From: Penaeus vannamei
Lineage: Eukaryota; Arthropoda; Malacostraca; Decapoda; Penaeidae
Assembly (NCBI RefSeq): GCF_042767895.1
Contig: NC_091589.1
Coordinates: 1,718,646 to 1,782,645 of the forward strand
Direction of reading: 5' to 3'
DNA length: 64,000 nt
Positions 1-12,773 of the stretch are shown in pieces (position 1 is the first letter of the stretch; each line of letters begins with the position of its first letter). A program made the position numbers and the translations under genes. The notes below the pieces were generated by a model. That model was not told the origin of the DNA and searched no databases. It saw only the letters and a list, made by a program, of their open reading frames with translations.

Positions 1-241
1 GACTGATTTCCATAAGCATAAAATTGCAAATTATATCATGCAAATATTAAACTGATATAATGGATATCCATAAATATATATAGATACAATAAACAATAGA
101 TTTATGACGTTCTCTCACTGTGCATCATATGTATATATATGTATACATGTATGTATATATATATATGTATATGTATATATATATATGTATATACATGTAC
201 ATACGTATTAATATATATGTATATAGGTATGTATATATTTA

Positions 242-290
<49 letters not shown>

Positions 291-690
291 GTAAATATAT
301 ATGTATATATGCATGTATATATGTATATATGTATGTAAATATATATGTATATATGTATGTAAATATATATGTATATATGTATATATATGTATATATGTAT
401 GTATACATGTATGTATATATGTATGTATATATGTATATATGTATGTATATGTTTATATATGTATGAATATACGCACACACATGTACATATACACACAAAT
501 ATATATATACATATACACACACACACATATATATATGTATATATACATATACATTCACATATGTATACATATATATATACATATTCAGTATGCATAATTA
601 TATATATACTGTATATATGTATATGTATGTATATATAGATATATGTATGTACATACAGACTTACACACACCTATATGTATATATCTATAT

Positions 691-737
<47 letters not shown>

Positions 738-806
738 GTATGCATACACTATGTTTACATTCATATTTATTCAAGTTGTATATATAGAGTATATGTATAT
801 ATATAT

Positions 807-882
<76 letters not shown>

Positions 883-1309
883 ATTACTGTTATATCTTCC
901 TGAAAAAAAAAATTGTAATGGCCCAAGGAAAATACAGTTACTGGAAGCTGATATATTAACAGAATGTTCATAACCATGAAAATACACACACACGAAGGGG
1001 CATAAATGTATGCACATATATATCCATAATAAATACATTTATGTAAACATATGCATATGTGCATACATAAACAGGCACCCATATGCTGTAAACCTGTGGA
1101 TCTGCCTATAATTAGCTATAACTATAATTATTATCTATTAATATATGTATGCTTATGCACAGGTAGTGTGCTGGACAAATGAAAAATATGTATTTTCATT
1201 TTTCTTTGTAACTTTCACTCGCACACATTAAAAAAAATCCTTCATTCAAGACACTGTTAGTCCCATGCCGAAGATAATGAAGAATAGTCACTAAGACACC
1301 AGACATTTC
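1..1309. repeat. Spacer A upstream of copy 1 (AT/TATG microsatellite)
   Basis: The window opens inside a spacer A; base 1 corresponds to about base 2482 of the next spacer. It holds TATG/TATA microsatellite from about 125 to 890 with pure (AT)n tracts near 245-288, 693-735 and 818-879. A non-repetitive block shared by all A spacers (about 915-1250) follows. No gene is seen. The short reading frames of alternating Tyr-Ile or Tyr-Val are translation of the microsatellite. Confidence 0.9.
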
Positions 1310-1445
1310 CTGTGGGCGGTTCTTCATCTCATGTGGGCGTGTCCTACTCAAAGCCAGTTTCTATTTTCGTACTGTGCTGTCTGCGTTTTGCCAAGGTCGT
1401 TTGAGTGAACAGGTATATAAGGAGACGGACGGATTGGCGGAGTCA
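1310..1445 (+). promoter_or_regulatory. P1 promoter of copy 1
   Basis: Two GC-type boxes (GTGGGCGG at 1312-1319 and GTGGGCGTG at 1333-1341) precede TATATAA at 1414-1420. An initiator-like TCA places the likely start at A1445, 31 bases after the first T of the TATA box, giving a 35-nt leader. The same arrangement is conserved before every complete copy. Factor identity (Sp1/KLF-like) is inferred from the box sequence only. Confidence 0.8.
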
Positions 1446-1479
1446 CATCGCCCTGTTCCGTCTCACCAATCCTGCAGAG

Positions 1480-2205
1480 ATGAAGTACTTGGTGGGTAAC
1501 ATTTCAGTGGTCTTAATCTTCTGTAAACAGGAATAAGGTGTTTATTTTGTGTCATGAATGATTTCTAAAATGGATGTTTAATCTAACGTTATGTACCTTC
1601 AGGTGTTTGTGCTTCTGGCGGCTGCCGCTTGCGCTTCTGAGGTGGAGAAGCGAGAGGCGGAGCCAAGTCGTGGCTACAACTATGGTTATGGTCTCCATCA
1701 CCATGCCTACTACCCCCGCACCTATCACCCCTACCACACCTACCACAAGAGGTCCGCCGAGCCTGAGGCCGAAGCCGAGCCCTCTTACGGTTCCTACCAC
1801 TACCGTCCCTATTCCTACGGCTACCACAACACTCCCTACGTCCACCACCACCACAAGAGGTCCGCCGAGCCTGAGGCCGAGGCCGAGCCCTCTTACGGTT
1901 CCTCCAACTACTACCGCCCCTATTCCTACGGTTACCAAGCACACCACTACATTCCCTCCGTCCACCACCACCACAAGAGGTCCGCTGACCCCGTTGCTGA
2001 GGCTGAAGCCAGCTACGGTCATAGGTCATACCACCCCGTCTATTACCCCTCCTACCACTACACACCCTATTCTCACAGCCACCACAAGAGATCTGCTGAG
2101 CCAGAAGCTGATCCTGGTTTCACCCATGGCTACCACCAGGCCGTGTACCGCCCCTACCACAGTGGAGCTCAATATGGGTACGGTTACCGCGCCCACCACC
2201 ACTAA
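1480..2205 (+). CDS. Secreted His/Tyr-rich KR-repeat precursor, copy 1 (P1-A)
   Basis: Exon 1 is 1480-1491 (MKYL) and exon 2 is 1603-2205. The 111-bp intron has a GTGGGT donor and CAG acceptor, phase 0, and splicing gives 204 residues. Residues 1-15/16 are a signal peptide (MKYLVFVLLAAAACA). Lys-Arg pairs lie at 20-21, 53-54, 89-90, 129-130 and 166-167. Each is followed by X-Ala/X-Pro dipeptides and then a His/Tyr/Gly/Pro-rich module, most ending in HHHH before the next KR. Family knowledge: KR is a proprotein-convertase site, and X-A/X-P runs are trimmed by dipeptidyl peptidases. Inferred product: five secreted peptides of about 20-30 residues. Cys occurs only in the signal peptide. This copy lacks the PGYY insert in module 2, has SYGSSNYYRPY in module 3 and GFTHGY in module 5. 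The poly(A) signal is at 2263-2268. I do not recognise the family by name; a cuticle-matrix or antimicrobial role is possible. Confidence 0.92.
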
Positions 2206-2722
2206 GGCACAAGAGGTTTATATGCCCTGACCTTGTCTGGGAGTTTTTTTTAATTTAAAAACAATAAAGTCAATCCAAATTAATTATATCCTTGATTTAA
2301 GAATCCTGATTGCAAACCATCGAGAAAATGGAATGGATAAACATACTGATATGTAAGTGAATTCTATAAACAACTAAATCACAAAAATAGCTAACTACAA
2401 CAGCCAGAAAACACGGTACAAAAGCTGGTTAACTGTGATATTAAATGAGCTGTACAGTTCAATGAGACCTTGTAATTGCGGGACTGATTTCCATAAGCAT
2501 AAAATTGCAAATTATATCATGCAAATATTAAACTGATATAATGGATATCCATAAATATATATAGATACAATAAACAATAGATTTATGACGTTCTCTCACT
2601 GTGCATCATATGTATATATATGTATACATGTATGTATATATATATATGTATATGTATATATATATATGTATATACATGTACATACGTATTAATATATATG
2701 TATATAGGTATGTATATATTTA

Positions 2723-2763
<41 letters not shown>

Positions 2764-3163
2764 GTAAATATATATGTATATATGCATGTATATATGTATA
2801 TATGTATGTAAATATTTATGTATATATGTATGTAAATATATATGTATATAAGTATATATATGTATATATGTATGTATACATGTATGTATATATGTATGTA
2901 TATATGTATATATGTATGTATATGTTTATATATGTATGAATATACGCACACACATGTACATATACACACAAATATATATATACATATACACACACACACA
3001 TATATATATGTATATATACATATACATTCACATATGTATACATATATATATACATATTCAGTATGCATAATTATATATATACTGTATATATGTATATGTA
3101 TGTATATATAGATATATGTATGTACATACAGACATACACACACCTATATGTATATATCTATAT

Positions 3164-3244
<81 letters not shown>

Positions 3245-3316
3245 GTATGCATACACTATGTTTACATTCATATTTATACAAGTTGTATATATAGAGTATA
3301 TGTATATATATATATG

Positions 3317-3385
<69 letters not shown>

Positions 3386-3810
3386 ATTACTGTTATATCT
3401 TCCTGAAAAAAAAATTGTAATGGCCCAAGGAAAATACAGTTACTGGAAGCTGATATATTAACAGAATGTTCATAACCATGAAAATACACACACACGAAGG
3501 GGCATAAATGTATGCACATATATATCCATAATAAATACATTTATGTAAACATATGCATATGTGCATACATAAACAGGCACCCATATGCTGTAAACCTGTG
3601 GATCTGCCTATAATTAGCTATAACTATAATTATTATCTATTAATATATGTATGCTTATGCACAGGTAGTGTGCTGGACAAATGAAAAATATGTATTTTCA
3701 TTTTTCTTTGTAACTTTCACTCGCACACATTAAAAAAATCCTTCATTCAAGACACTGTTAGTCCCATGCCGAAGATAATGAAGAATAGTGACTAAGACAC
3801 CAGACATTTC
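2206..3810. repeat. Spacer A between copies 1 and 2
   Basis: After the copy 1 3'UTR, microsatellite runs from about 2605 to 3385, with (AT)n tracts near 2725-2761, 3168-3242 and 3325-3382. The conserved A block (about 3415-3730) follows. It closely matches 1-1309 and 33,777-35,368, differing mainly in AT-tract length. No gene is seen. Confidence 0.9.
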
Positions 3811-3946
3811 CTGTGGGCGGATCTTCATCTCATGTGGGCGTGTCCCACTCAAAGCCAGTTTCTATTTTCGTACTGTGTTGTCTGCGTTTTGTCAAGGTCG
3901 TTTGAGTGAACAGGTATATAAGGAGACGGACGGATTGGCGGAGTCA
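3811..3946 (+). promoter_or_regulatory. P1 promoter of copy 2
   Basis: TATATAA is at 3915-3921 and the predicted start is A3946. Both GC-type boxes are present; the base after the first box differs from most P1 copies (GGGCGGAT). Confidence 0.78.
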
Positions 3947-3980
3947 CATCGCCCTGTTCCGTCTCACCAATCCTGCAGAG

Positions 3981-4691
3981 ATGAAGTACTTGGTGGGTAA
4001 CATTTCAGTGGTCTTAATCTTCTGTGAACAGGAATAATGGCGTTTATTTTTATCGTGAATGGTTTCTAAAATGGATGTTTAATCTAACATTATGTACCTT
4101 CAGGTGTTTGTGCTTCTGGCGGCTGCCGCTTGCGCTTCTGAGGTGGAGAAGCGAGAGGCGGAGCCAAGTCGTGCCTACAACTATGGTTATGGTCTCCATC
4201 ACCATGCCTACCCCCGCACCTATCACCCCTACCACACCTACCACAAGAGGTCCGCCGAGCCTGAGGCCGAAGCCGAGCCCTCTTACGGTTCCTACCACTA
4301 CCCAGGCTACTACCGTCCCCATTCCTACGGCTACCACAACACTCCCTACGTCCACCACCACCACAAGAGGTCCGCCGAGCCTGAGGCCGAGGCAGAGGCC
4401 TCTTACCAAGCTTACTACCACCCCTATTCCTACGGTTACCAAACACACCACTACATTCCCTCCGTCCACCACCACCACAAGAGGTCCGCTGACCCCGTTG
4501 CTGAGCCCGGCTTCCACCCTGTGTACCCTCGTTACTACCACTCCCACTACTTTCCCTACACTCACAGCCACTACAAGAGGTCTGCCGAGCCAGAAGCTGA
4601 CGCAGGAGTCAGTTATGCTCACCACCACCAGTACCAACCCGCCCACTACCATGGACTTCACTATGGCTATGGCTACCAGGCTCACCACTAA
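3981..4691 (+). CDS. Secreted His/Tyr-rich KR-repeat precursor, copy 2 (P1-B)
   Basis: Exons 3981-3992 and 4104-4691 encode 199 residues. This is the first B-type copy. After the fourth KR the spacer is SA-DP-VA-EP, then a module starting GFHPVYPRYY, then KR, SA-EP-EA-DA and a final module ending YGYQAHH. Module 1 has lost one Tyr (HAYPRTY rather than HAYYPRTY), and one Ser is missing in module 4 (YYHSHYF). The third spacer ends EA instead of EP, which keeps the dipeptide register. The 3'UTR is B-type, with the poly(A) signal at 4742-4747. A P2-type gene follows about 2.4 kb downstream. Confidence 0.92.
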
Positions 4692-4894
4692 GGCACTGGG
4701 GGTTTGTGCTGATTTTCTCTATAAGTTTTATTTTGAAAAGTAATAAAGAAATCGAAAAAAGTTTCTAAATCATGTTTCTGATTTATGAATCCTTATTACA
4801 CAATTTATTAAGAAAAAGGAGTAGATGTCCAAGACAAAACAACCATATAACATAAACGCACAACCATAGAAATACAACACAAACATACAAACGA

Positions 4895-5134
4895 ATGACA
4901 CAAACGACCTTAACAACGCAGCCTTACAGGAACCAAGCCACTCCACCCATTCACCCATCCTTCGGTCGAGAGCGAGAGTCAGCCCCATCCTTCAGTCGCC
5001 GGCCTCGTCAGCCGCAGCGCTGTCAGCATCGTCAGCTGAATGGAATCGCGAGAGGAAGTCGAGGTGCCAGTGCCATGTCCCATAAGCAGTGCCAGTACTC
5101 GGAAGTGATATTAAAGCTCAAATTTAATTTATAA
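4895..5134 (+). other. Conserved 79-codon open frame in spacer B, coding status doubtful
   Basis: An ATG-to-stop frame of 79 codons, rich in Arg, Gln, Pro and Ser, contains two imperfect repeats around HPSFGRERES and APSFSRRPRQ. Intact equivalents lie at 10490-10729, 13702-13941, 30832-31071, 41446-41685 and 55468-55707. The spacer after copy 19 has lost about 14 bases inside it, which breaks the frame. It is deleted after copy 8 and truncated in the inverted spacer (61,380-63,070). There is no signal peptide and no recognisable domain or promoter. It may be a relic of another sequence carried along by array amplification, or a short exon or noncoding RNA. Confidence 0.25.
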
Positions 5135-6243
5135 TTTATACAGAAAATGTTTAATGTTTCCTTTTCAGGTTGAGTGAAAATAGTGAAGGAGGGAAGCAAA
5201 CTTGGGAGCAGATCTAAATTAATTATAATCGTAAGGAAACTGAGAAGTTAGGAATTACACATTTGTAATTAATAACTGTCAATGAGTTTTATGCCATTGA
5301 GAATGTTTTTGCAGTTGTGACTGACTGTTTAGAAGAACAACCATCAAACCAATGAAATTACTCGAGGCAAGTCAAGCTGCACGTCGCACCCACCGAGTGT
5401 TTCCAGCCACGAGGATTCATTTTGGAGATTGCCATGAAAGGAACGTCATGAAACACCCACTATTGGACCTGCAATTTGAACTGGCATTATCTGTAACTGT
5501 AGTTGAGTAAAAAGAAAAAAGAAGAAAAAGAAAGCGAATATACTACAAAGTTCAACTCAAATGGTGTTTCGGACTCACTGGACACGTTTCAGGGAGAACT
5601 AAAACATAATCAAAATAAAGAAACATACGGTGCTTGTGTCAGGGTATATATTGCTCTGGATCTGTATGGTTCCTGTCGTCAGTATTGGTAAACGAAGCTG
5701 GTTGCCAAAGAACCAAGAAAAAAATATAGGGTATGGGAATCCTACAGTTACAAAGATGATAATACAGTGATTATACAGTGTATATACATATATATGTGTG
5801 TTTGAGTGTGTGTGTGTGTGTGAGTGTGTGTGTGTGTTGAGCAGTGCCACAACTCGTAAGTGGTATTTTGATACATTATTTATAAGAGAAAAGTCCTTTC
5901 ATTTTTCATGTTAATAATAACATCTTAGTGGAAGAGAGAAGTGAACTTGGAAGCAGGCCTGAAATAACTCTAGTAAGAAAACTGAAATGTTAGCAATCAC
6001 ACATTTGTAATTATTAGTTGTAATTGGTTGCGTTGTTTTTTAGTTGTGACTAATTAGAAGCATAATTATAGAATAAATGGAAATATTTAAGGCAAGCTAT
6101 ACGGCATCATACTTCGTCGCATCTCCCATTCGCCTCAAGTCACAAGATTTTACTCTGGAGACGACCATGAAGAGGAAGGTCATAACACCGACGGTTGTTC
6201 CTGTAATTGTAACCGGCGTTATCTGTGATTGTGTTTGAGAAGA
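5089..6243. repeat. Old direct duplication inside spacer B (period about 750 bp)
   Basis: Segment 5089-5520 and segment 5838-6243 share landmarks in the same order. These are GCAGTGCCA-n-ACTCG-n-AAGTG, then ATTACACATTTGTAATTA / ATCACACATTTGTAATTA, TTAGTTGTGACT-like sequence, GAGGCAAG, CCATGAA-AGGAA/GG, AACGTCATGA / AAGGTCATAA, and an ending TGTAACTGTAGTTGAG / TGTGACTGTGTTTGAG. They are clearly diverged, so the duplication predates amplification of the array. Confidence 0.6.
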
Positions 6244-6980
6244 ACAAATGAACAGTCACTGATGCAATGGACCGAAGCCACTGGAATCTGCTCGAACGCC
6301 TCTTGTCGGTTCCTGTAAATTTATTCCAGATAAAGTTAAAAGACGACATATATGCTCAAAGACATTCACTCATACGATGGATATGGATACATATAGACAT
6401 AGATATATTAATAAATGTATATATGCATACATATACATAAGTGCGCACACACACACACTAACGCACAGATCTATAGAATATGTAATTTATATATGATACA
6501 TATAATCACATACACATATATTGCACACATTTACACACACACATATATATATACACACACACACATGTGTGCGCGCGGGTGTGTATGTGAGTATGTGTGT
6601 ATGTGTGATTATCTACATATTCATATATAAATGTATATACATACATCTATATACATATATAGATGTATATTTATACATATTTACTCACTCACATACCTAC
6701 GCACACACTCCTATATACATACATATATGTATAATTTGTACAAACATACATAATATATACATTCATATTTACGGACATACAATGATACATATAAACACAG
6801 AAAACATACATTCATACATACACAGGCACATAGATAAATCTAAAGATAAAGGATTACACATATATACATGTATATATAAACATCCGCTGTACATTAGTCG
6901 ACCTGCTTATCTACTTCAAGGAACTGTCAGTCGCATGCACGATATCAATGATGATCAATGACTTAGACACCAGGGAGTTC

Positions 6981-7106
6981 CTGGGGGCGGGTCCTTCACA
7001 TGACGTGGGCGTGTCCTATCCAAAGCCAATTTCTGACTTGTCGGCGGTCTATCAAGGCCTTGCGTGTGAACAGGTATATAAGGAGTCGGACGCACTGCCG
7101 GAGTCA
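6981..7106 (+). promoter_or_regulatory. P2 promoter of copy 3
   Basis: This is the reference P2 promoter. GGGGGCGG is at 6983-6990 and TGACGTGGGCGTG at 7001-7013, which combines a CRE-like TGACGTGG with the second GC box. TATATAA is at 7075-7081 and the predicted start is A7106. It aligns with P1 along its length, so the two classes are paralogous, but P1 lacks TGACG. Confidence 0.78.
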
Positions 7107-7140
7107 CATCGCCCTGTTCCGTCTCACCAATCCTGCAGAG

Positions 7141-7858
7141 ATGAAGTACTTGGTGAGTAAAATTTCAATGTGTTCATTCCTTTGAGAACAGGATTAACGG
7201 GGCTTATTTTGTATCGTGGTTGATTTTAGAAATGGATGTTTAATTCAGGATTGTGTACCTTCAGGTGTGTGTACTCCTGGCGGCTGCCGCTTGCGCTTCT
7301 GAGGTGGAGAAGCGAGAGGCGGAGCCAAGTCGTGCCTACAACTATGGTTATGGTCTCCATCACCACACCTATCACCCCTACCACACCTACCACAAGAGGT
7401 CCGCCGAGCCTGAGGCCGAAGCCGAGCCCTCTTACGGTTCCTACCACTACCCAGGCTACTACCGTCCCTATCCCTCCGGCTACCACAACACTCCCTACGT
7501 CCACCACCACCACAAGAGGTCCGCCGAGCCTGAGGCCGAGGCAGAGCCCTCTTACCGAGCTTACTACCACCCCTATTCCTACGGTTACCAAACACACCAC
7601 TACATTCCCTCCGTCCACCACCACCACAAGAGGTCCGCTGACCCCGTTGCTGAGGCTGAAGCCAGCTACGCTCACAGGTCATACCACCCCGTCTATTACC
7701 ACTCCTACCACTACACACCCTATTCTCACAGCCACCACAAGAGATCTGCCGAGCCAGAAGCTGATCCTGGTTACGCCCATGGCTACCACCAGGCCGTGTA
7801 CCGCCCCTACCACAGTGGAGCTCAATATGGGTACGGTTACCGCGCCCATCACTACTAA
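7141..7858 (+). CDS. Secreted His/Tyr-rich KR-repeat precursor, copy 3 (P2-A)
   Basis: Exons 7141-7152 and 7265-7858 encode 201 residues. The intron is P2-type (donor GTGAGT, 112 bp). The signal peptide has Cys at position 6 (MKYLVCVLL). Module 1 is shortened (LHHHTYHPYHTYH, without the AYYPR segment), module 2 has PYPSGYHN, module 4 has VYYHSYHY, and module 5 starts GYAHGY and ends RAHHY. The upstream 1.5 kb and the first three-quarters of the gene nearly match copy 9, but the two differ in the 3' part. The poly(A) signal is at 7924-7929. Confidence 0.92.
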
Positions 7859-8896
7859 GGCACAAGTGGTTTATATGCCCTGACCTTGTCTGAGAGTTTC
7901 ATCTCGAAATTTAATTTAAAAACAATAAAGTCAATCCAAATTGATTATATCTTTGATTTAAGAATCCTGATTGCAAACCCTCGAGAAAATGGAATGGATA
8001 AACATGCTGATATGTAAGTGAATTATATAAACAACTAAATCACAAACATAGCTAACTGTAACATCCAGAAAACACGCTACAAAAGCTGGGTAACTGTGAT
8101 ATTAAATGAGCTGTACAGTTGAATGATACTACTTGTAATTGCGGGACTGATTTCCATAAGCATAAAACTGCAAATTATATCATGCAAATATTACACTGAT
8201 ATAATGAATATCCATAAGTATATATAGATACAATAAACAATAGATTTTAGACGTTCTCTCACTGTGCATCATATGTATATATATGTATACATGTATGTAT
8301 GTATATGTATATATATATATATGTATATATGTATATACATGTACATACGCATGTATATATATATATGTATAGAAGTATGTATATATGTATTCATATATAT
8401 ATACGTAAATATATATGTATATATGCATGTATATATGTATGTAAATATATATGCATATATGTATGTAAATATATATGTATATATGTATAAATGTAAGTAT
8501 ATATATGTATGTATATATGTATGTATATATGTATGTACATATGTATACACGTAAGTATGTATATGTATGTATATATATATGTTTATATGTATGTATATAT
8601 GTATATATGTATAAGTTTATATATGTATGAATATACGCACACACATGTACATATATATACACACAAATATATATACATACACACACACATATATACACAT
8701 ATGTATACATATATATATATTCAGTATGCATAATTATATATGTACTGTATATATGTATATGTATGTATATATACATGTATGTATGTACATACAGACATAC
8801 ACCTTTATGTATATATGTATATATCTATATACAATATATATATTCGTATTCATACATTATGTTTACATTTATATTTATGCAAGCTTTATATATAGA

Positions 8897-8965
<69 letters not shown>

Positions 8966-9394
8966 CCTGTTACTGTTATGTCTTTCTGAAAAAAAATGTA
9001 ATGGCCCAAGAAAAATACAGTTACTGGAAGCTAACATATTAACAGAATGTTCATAACCATGAAAATACACACACACGAAGGGGCATAAATGTATGCACAT
9101 ATATATCCATAATAAATACATTTATGTAAACATATGCATATGTGCATACATAAACAGGCACCCATATGCTGTAAACCTGTGGATCTGCCTATAATTAGCT
9201 ATAACTATAATTATTATCTATTGATATACGTATGTATATGCACAGGTAGTGTGCTGGACAAATGAAAAATATGTATTTTCATTTTTCTTTGTAACTTTCA
9301 CTCGCACACATGTAGAAAGAAATCCTTCATTCAAGACACTGTTAGTCCCATGCCGAAGATAATGAAGAATAGTGACTAAGACACCTGACATTTC
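7859..9394. repeat. Spacer A between copies 3 and 4
   Basis: TATG/TATA microsatellite runs from about 8270 to 8970 with one longer (AT)n tract at about 8901-8949. AT tracts are shorter than in the neighbouring A spacers. The conserved A block follows (about 8995-9310). No gene is seen. Confidence 0.9.
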
Positions 9395-9530
9395 CTGTGG
9401 GCGGTTCTTCATCTCATGTGGGCGTGTCCTACTCAAAGCCAGTTTCTATTTTCGTACTGTGCTGTCTGCGTTTTGCCAAGGTCGTTTGAGTGAACAGGTA
9501 TATAAGGAGACGGACGGATTGGCGGAGTCA
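9395..9530 (+). promoter_or_regulatory. P1 promoter of copy 4
   Basis: TATATAA is at 9499-9505 and the predicted start is A9530. Both GC-type boxes are intact. Confidence 0.78.
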
Positions 9531-9564
9531 CATCGCCCTGTTCCGTCTCACCAATCCTGCAGAG

Positions 9565-10282
9565 ATGAAGTACTTGGTGGGTAACATTTCAGTGGTCTTA
9601 ATCTTCTGTGAACAGGAATAATGGCGTTTATTTTGTGTCATGAATGGTTTCTAAAATGGATGTTTAATCTAACATTATGTACCTTCAGGTGTTTGTGCTT
9701 CTGGCGGCTGCCGCTTGCGCTTCTGAGGTGGAGAAGCGAGAGGCGGAGCCAAGTCGTGCCTACAACTATGGTTATGGTCTCCATCACCATGCCTACTACC
9801 CCCGCACCTATCACCCCTACCACACCTACCACAAGAGGTCCGCCGAGCCTGAGGCCGAAGCCGAGCCCTCTTACGGTTCCTACCACTACCCAGGCTACTA
9901 CCGTCCCTATTCCTACGGCTACCACAACACTCCCTACGTCCACCACCACCACAAGAGGTCCGCCGAGCCTGAGGCCGAGGCAGAGCCCTCTTACCGAGCT
10001 TACTACCACCCCTATTCCTACGGTTACAACCCACACTACTACATTCCTTCCGTCCACCACCACCACCACAAGAGGTCCGCTGACCCCGTTGCTGAGCCCG
10101 GCTACCACCCTGTGTACCCTCGTTACTACCACTCCTCCTACTTTCCCTACACTCACAGCCACCACAAGAGGTCTGCCGAGCCAGAAGCTGACGCAGGAGT
10201 CATTTATGCTCACTACCACCAGTACCAACCCGCCCACTACCATGGACTTCACTATGGTTATGGCTACCAGGCTCACCACTAA
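9565..10282 (+). CDS. Secreted His/Tyr-rich KR-repeat precursor, copy 4 (P1-B)
   Basis: Exons 9565-9576 and 9689-10282 encode 201 residues. Module 3 is unusual: SYGYNPHYYIPSV replaces the common QTHHYIPSV or QAHHYIPSV and is followed by five His instead of four. Module 4 reads GYHPVYPRYYHSSYFPYTHSHH, losing the usual SHY, and the last module starts GVIYAHYHQY. All changes keep the frame and the KR/dipeptide layout. The poly(A) signal is at 10333-10338. A P2-type gene follows. Confidence 0.92.
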
Positions 10283-12613
<2,331 letters not shown>

Positions 12614-12739
12614 CTGGAGGCGGGTCCTTCACATGACGTGGGCGTGTCCTATCCAAAGCCAATTTCTAACTTGTCGGCGGTCTGTCAAGGTCTTGCGTGT
12701 GAACAGGTATATAAGGAGTCGGACGCACTGCCGGAGTCA
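12614..12739 (+). promoter_or_regulatory. P2 promoter of copy 5
   Basis: TATATAA is at 12708-12714 and the predicted start is A12739. TGACGTGGGCGTG is intact. The first GC box is altered to GGAGGCGG. Confidence 0.75.
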
Positions 12740-12773
12740 CATCGCCCTGTTCCGTCTCACCAATCCTGCAGAG

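Larger units (their letters stand above)
4692..6980. repeat. Spacer B between copies 2 and 3
   Basis: This is the reference copy of spacer B. It contains a GC-richer block with a 79-codon open frame (4895-5134) and two diverged, directly repeated segments (about 5089-5520 and 5838-6243). Between them is a GT microsatellite (about 5795-5838). A TATA/ACAC microsatellite region (about 6410-6880) precedes the P2 promoter. No convincing gene is seen. Confidence 0.85.

Noticed and set aside
120..1082. Numerous frames of alternating Tyr-Ile/Tyr-Val/Met, also 25249-26566
   Set aside because: Direct translation of (AT)n, TATG and 24-bp repeats; not genes.
1301..1513. 70-codon frame over each promoter (ending VPSHQSCRDEVLGG)
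   Set aside because: It spans the GC boxes, TATA box, transcription start and ATG of exon 1, so it cannot be transcribed as one message. It stays open only because the promoters are near-copies.
1552..2065. Long antisense open frames (Val/Gly-rich and Arg/Gly/Cys-rich) across exon 2
   Set aside because: They are reverse-strand shadows caused by the GC-rich, TAC/CAC-biased codon use, with no promoter, splice or poly(A) signals on that strand.
1574..2230. Thr/Pro-rich open frame overlapping exon 2 on the same strand, repeated in every copy
   Set aside because: It is the +1 frame of the His/Tyr-rich exon: CAC/TAC/CCC codons read as ACC/ACT/CCC without stops. It lacks a signal peptide, runs into the intron and UTR, and differs in length between A and B tails.
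6140..6349. 69-codon - strand frame (IWNKFTGTDKRRSS region), recurring in most B spacers
   Set aside because: Frame lengths match only because the spacers are recent copies; some copies are disrupted, and no domain, signal peptide or promoter is seen. Kept only as part of the old duplicated segment.
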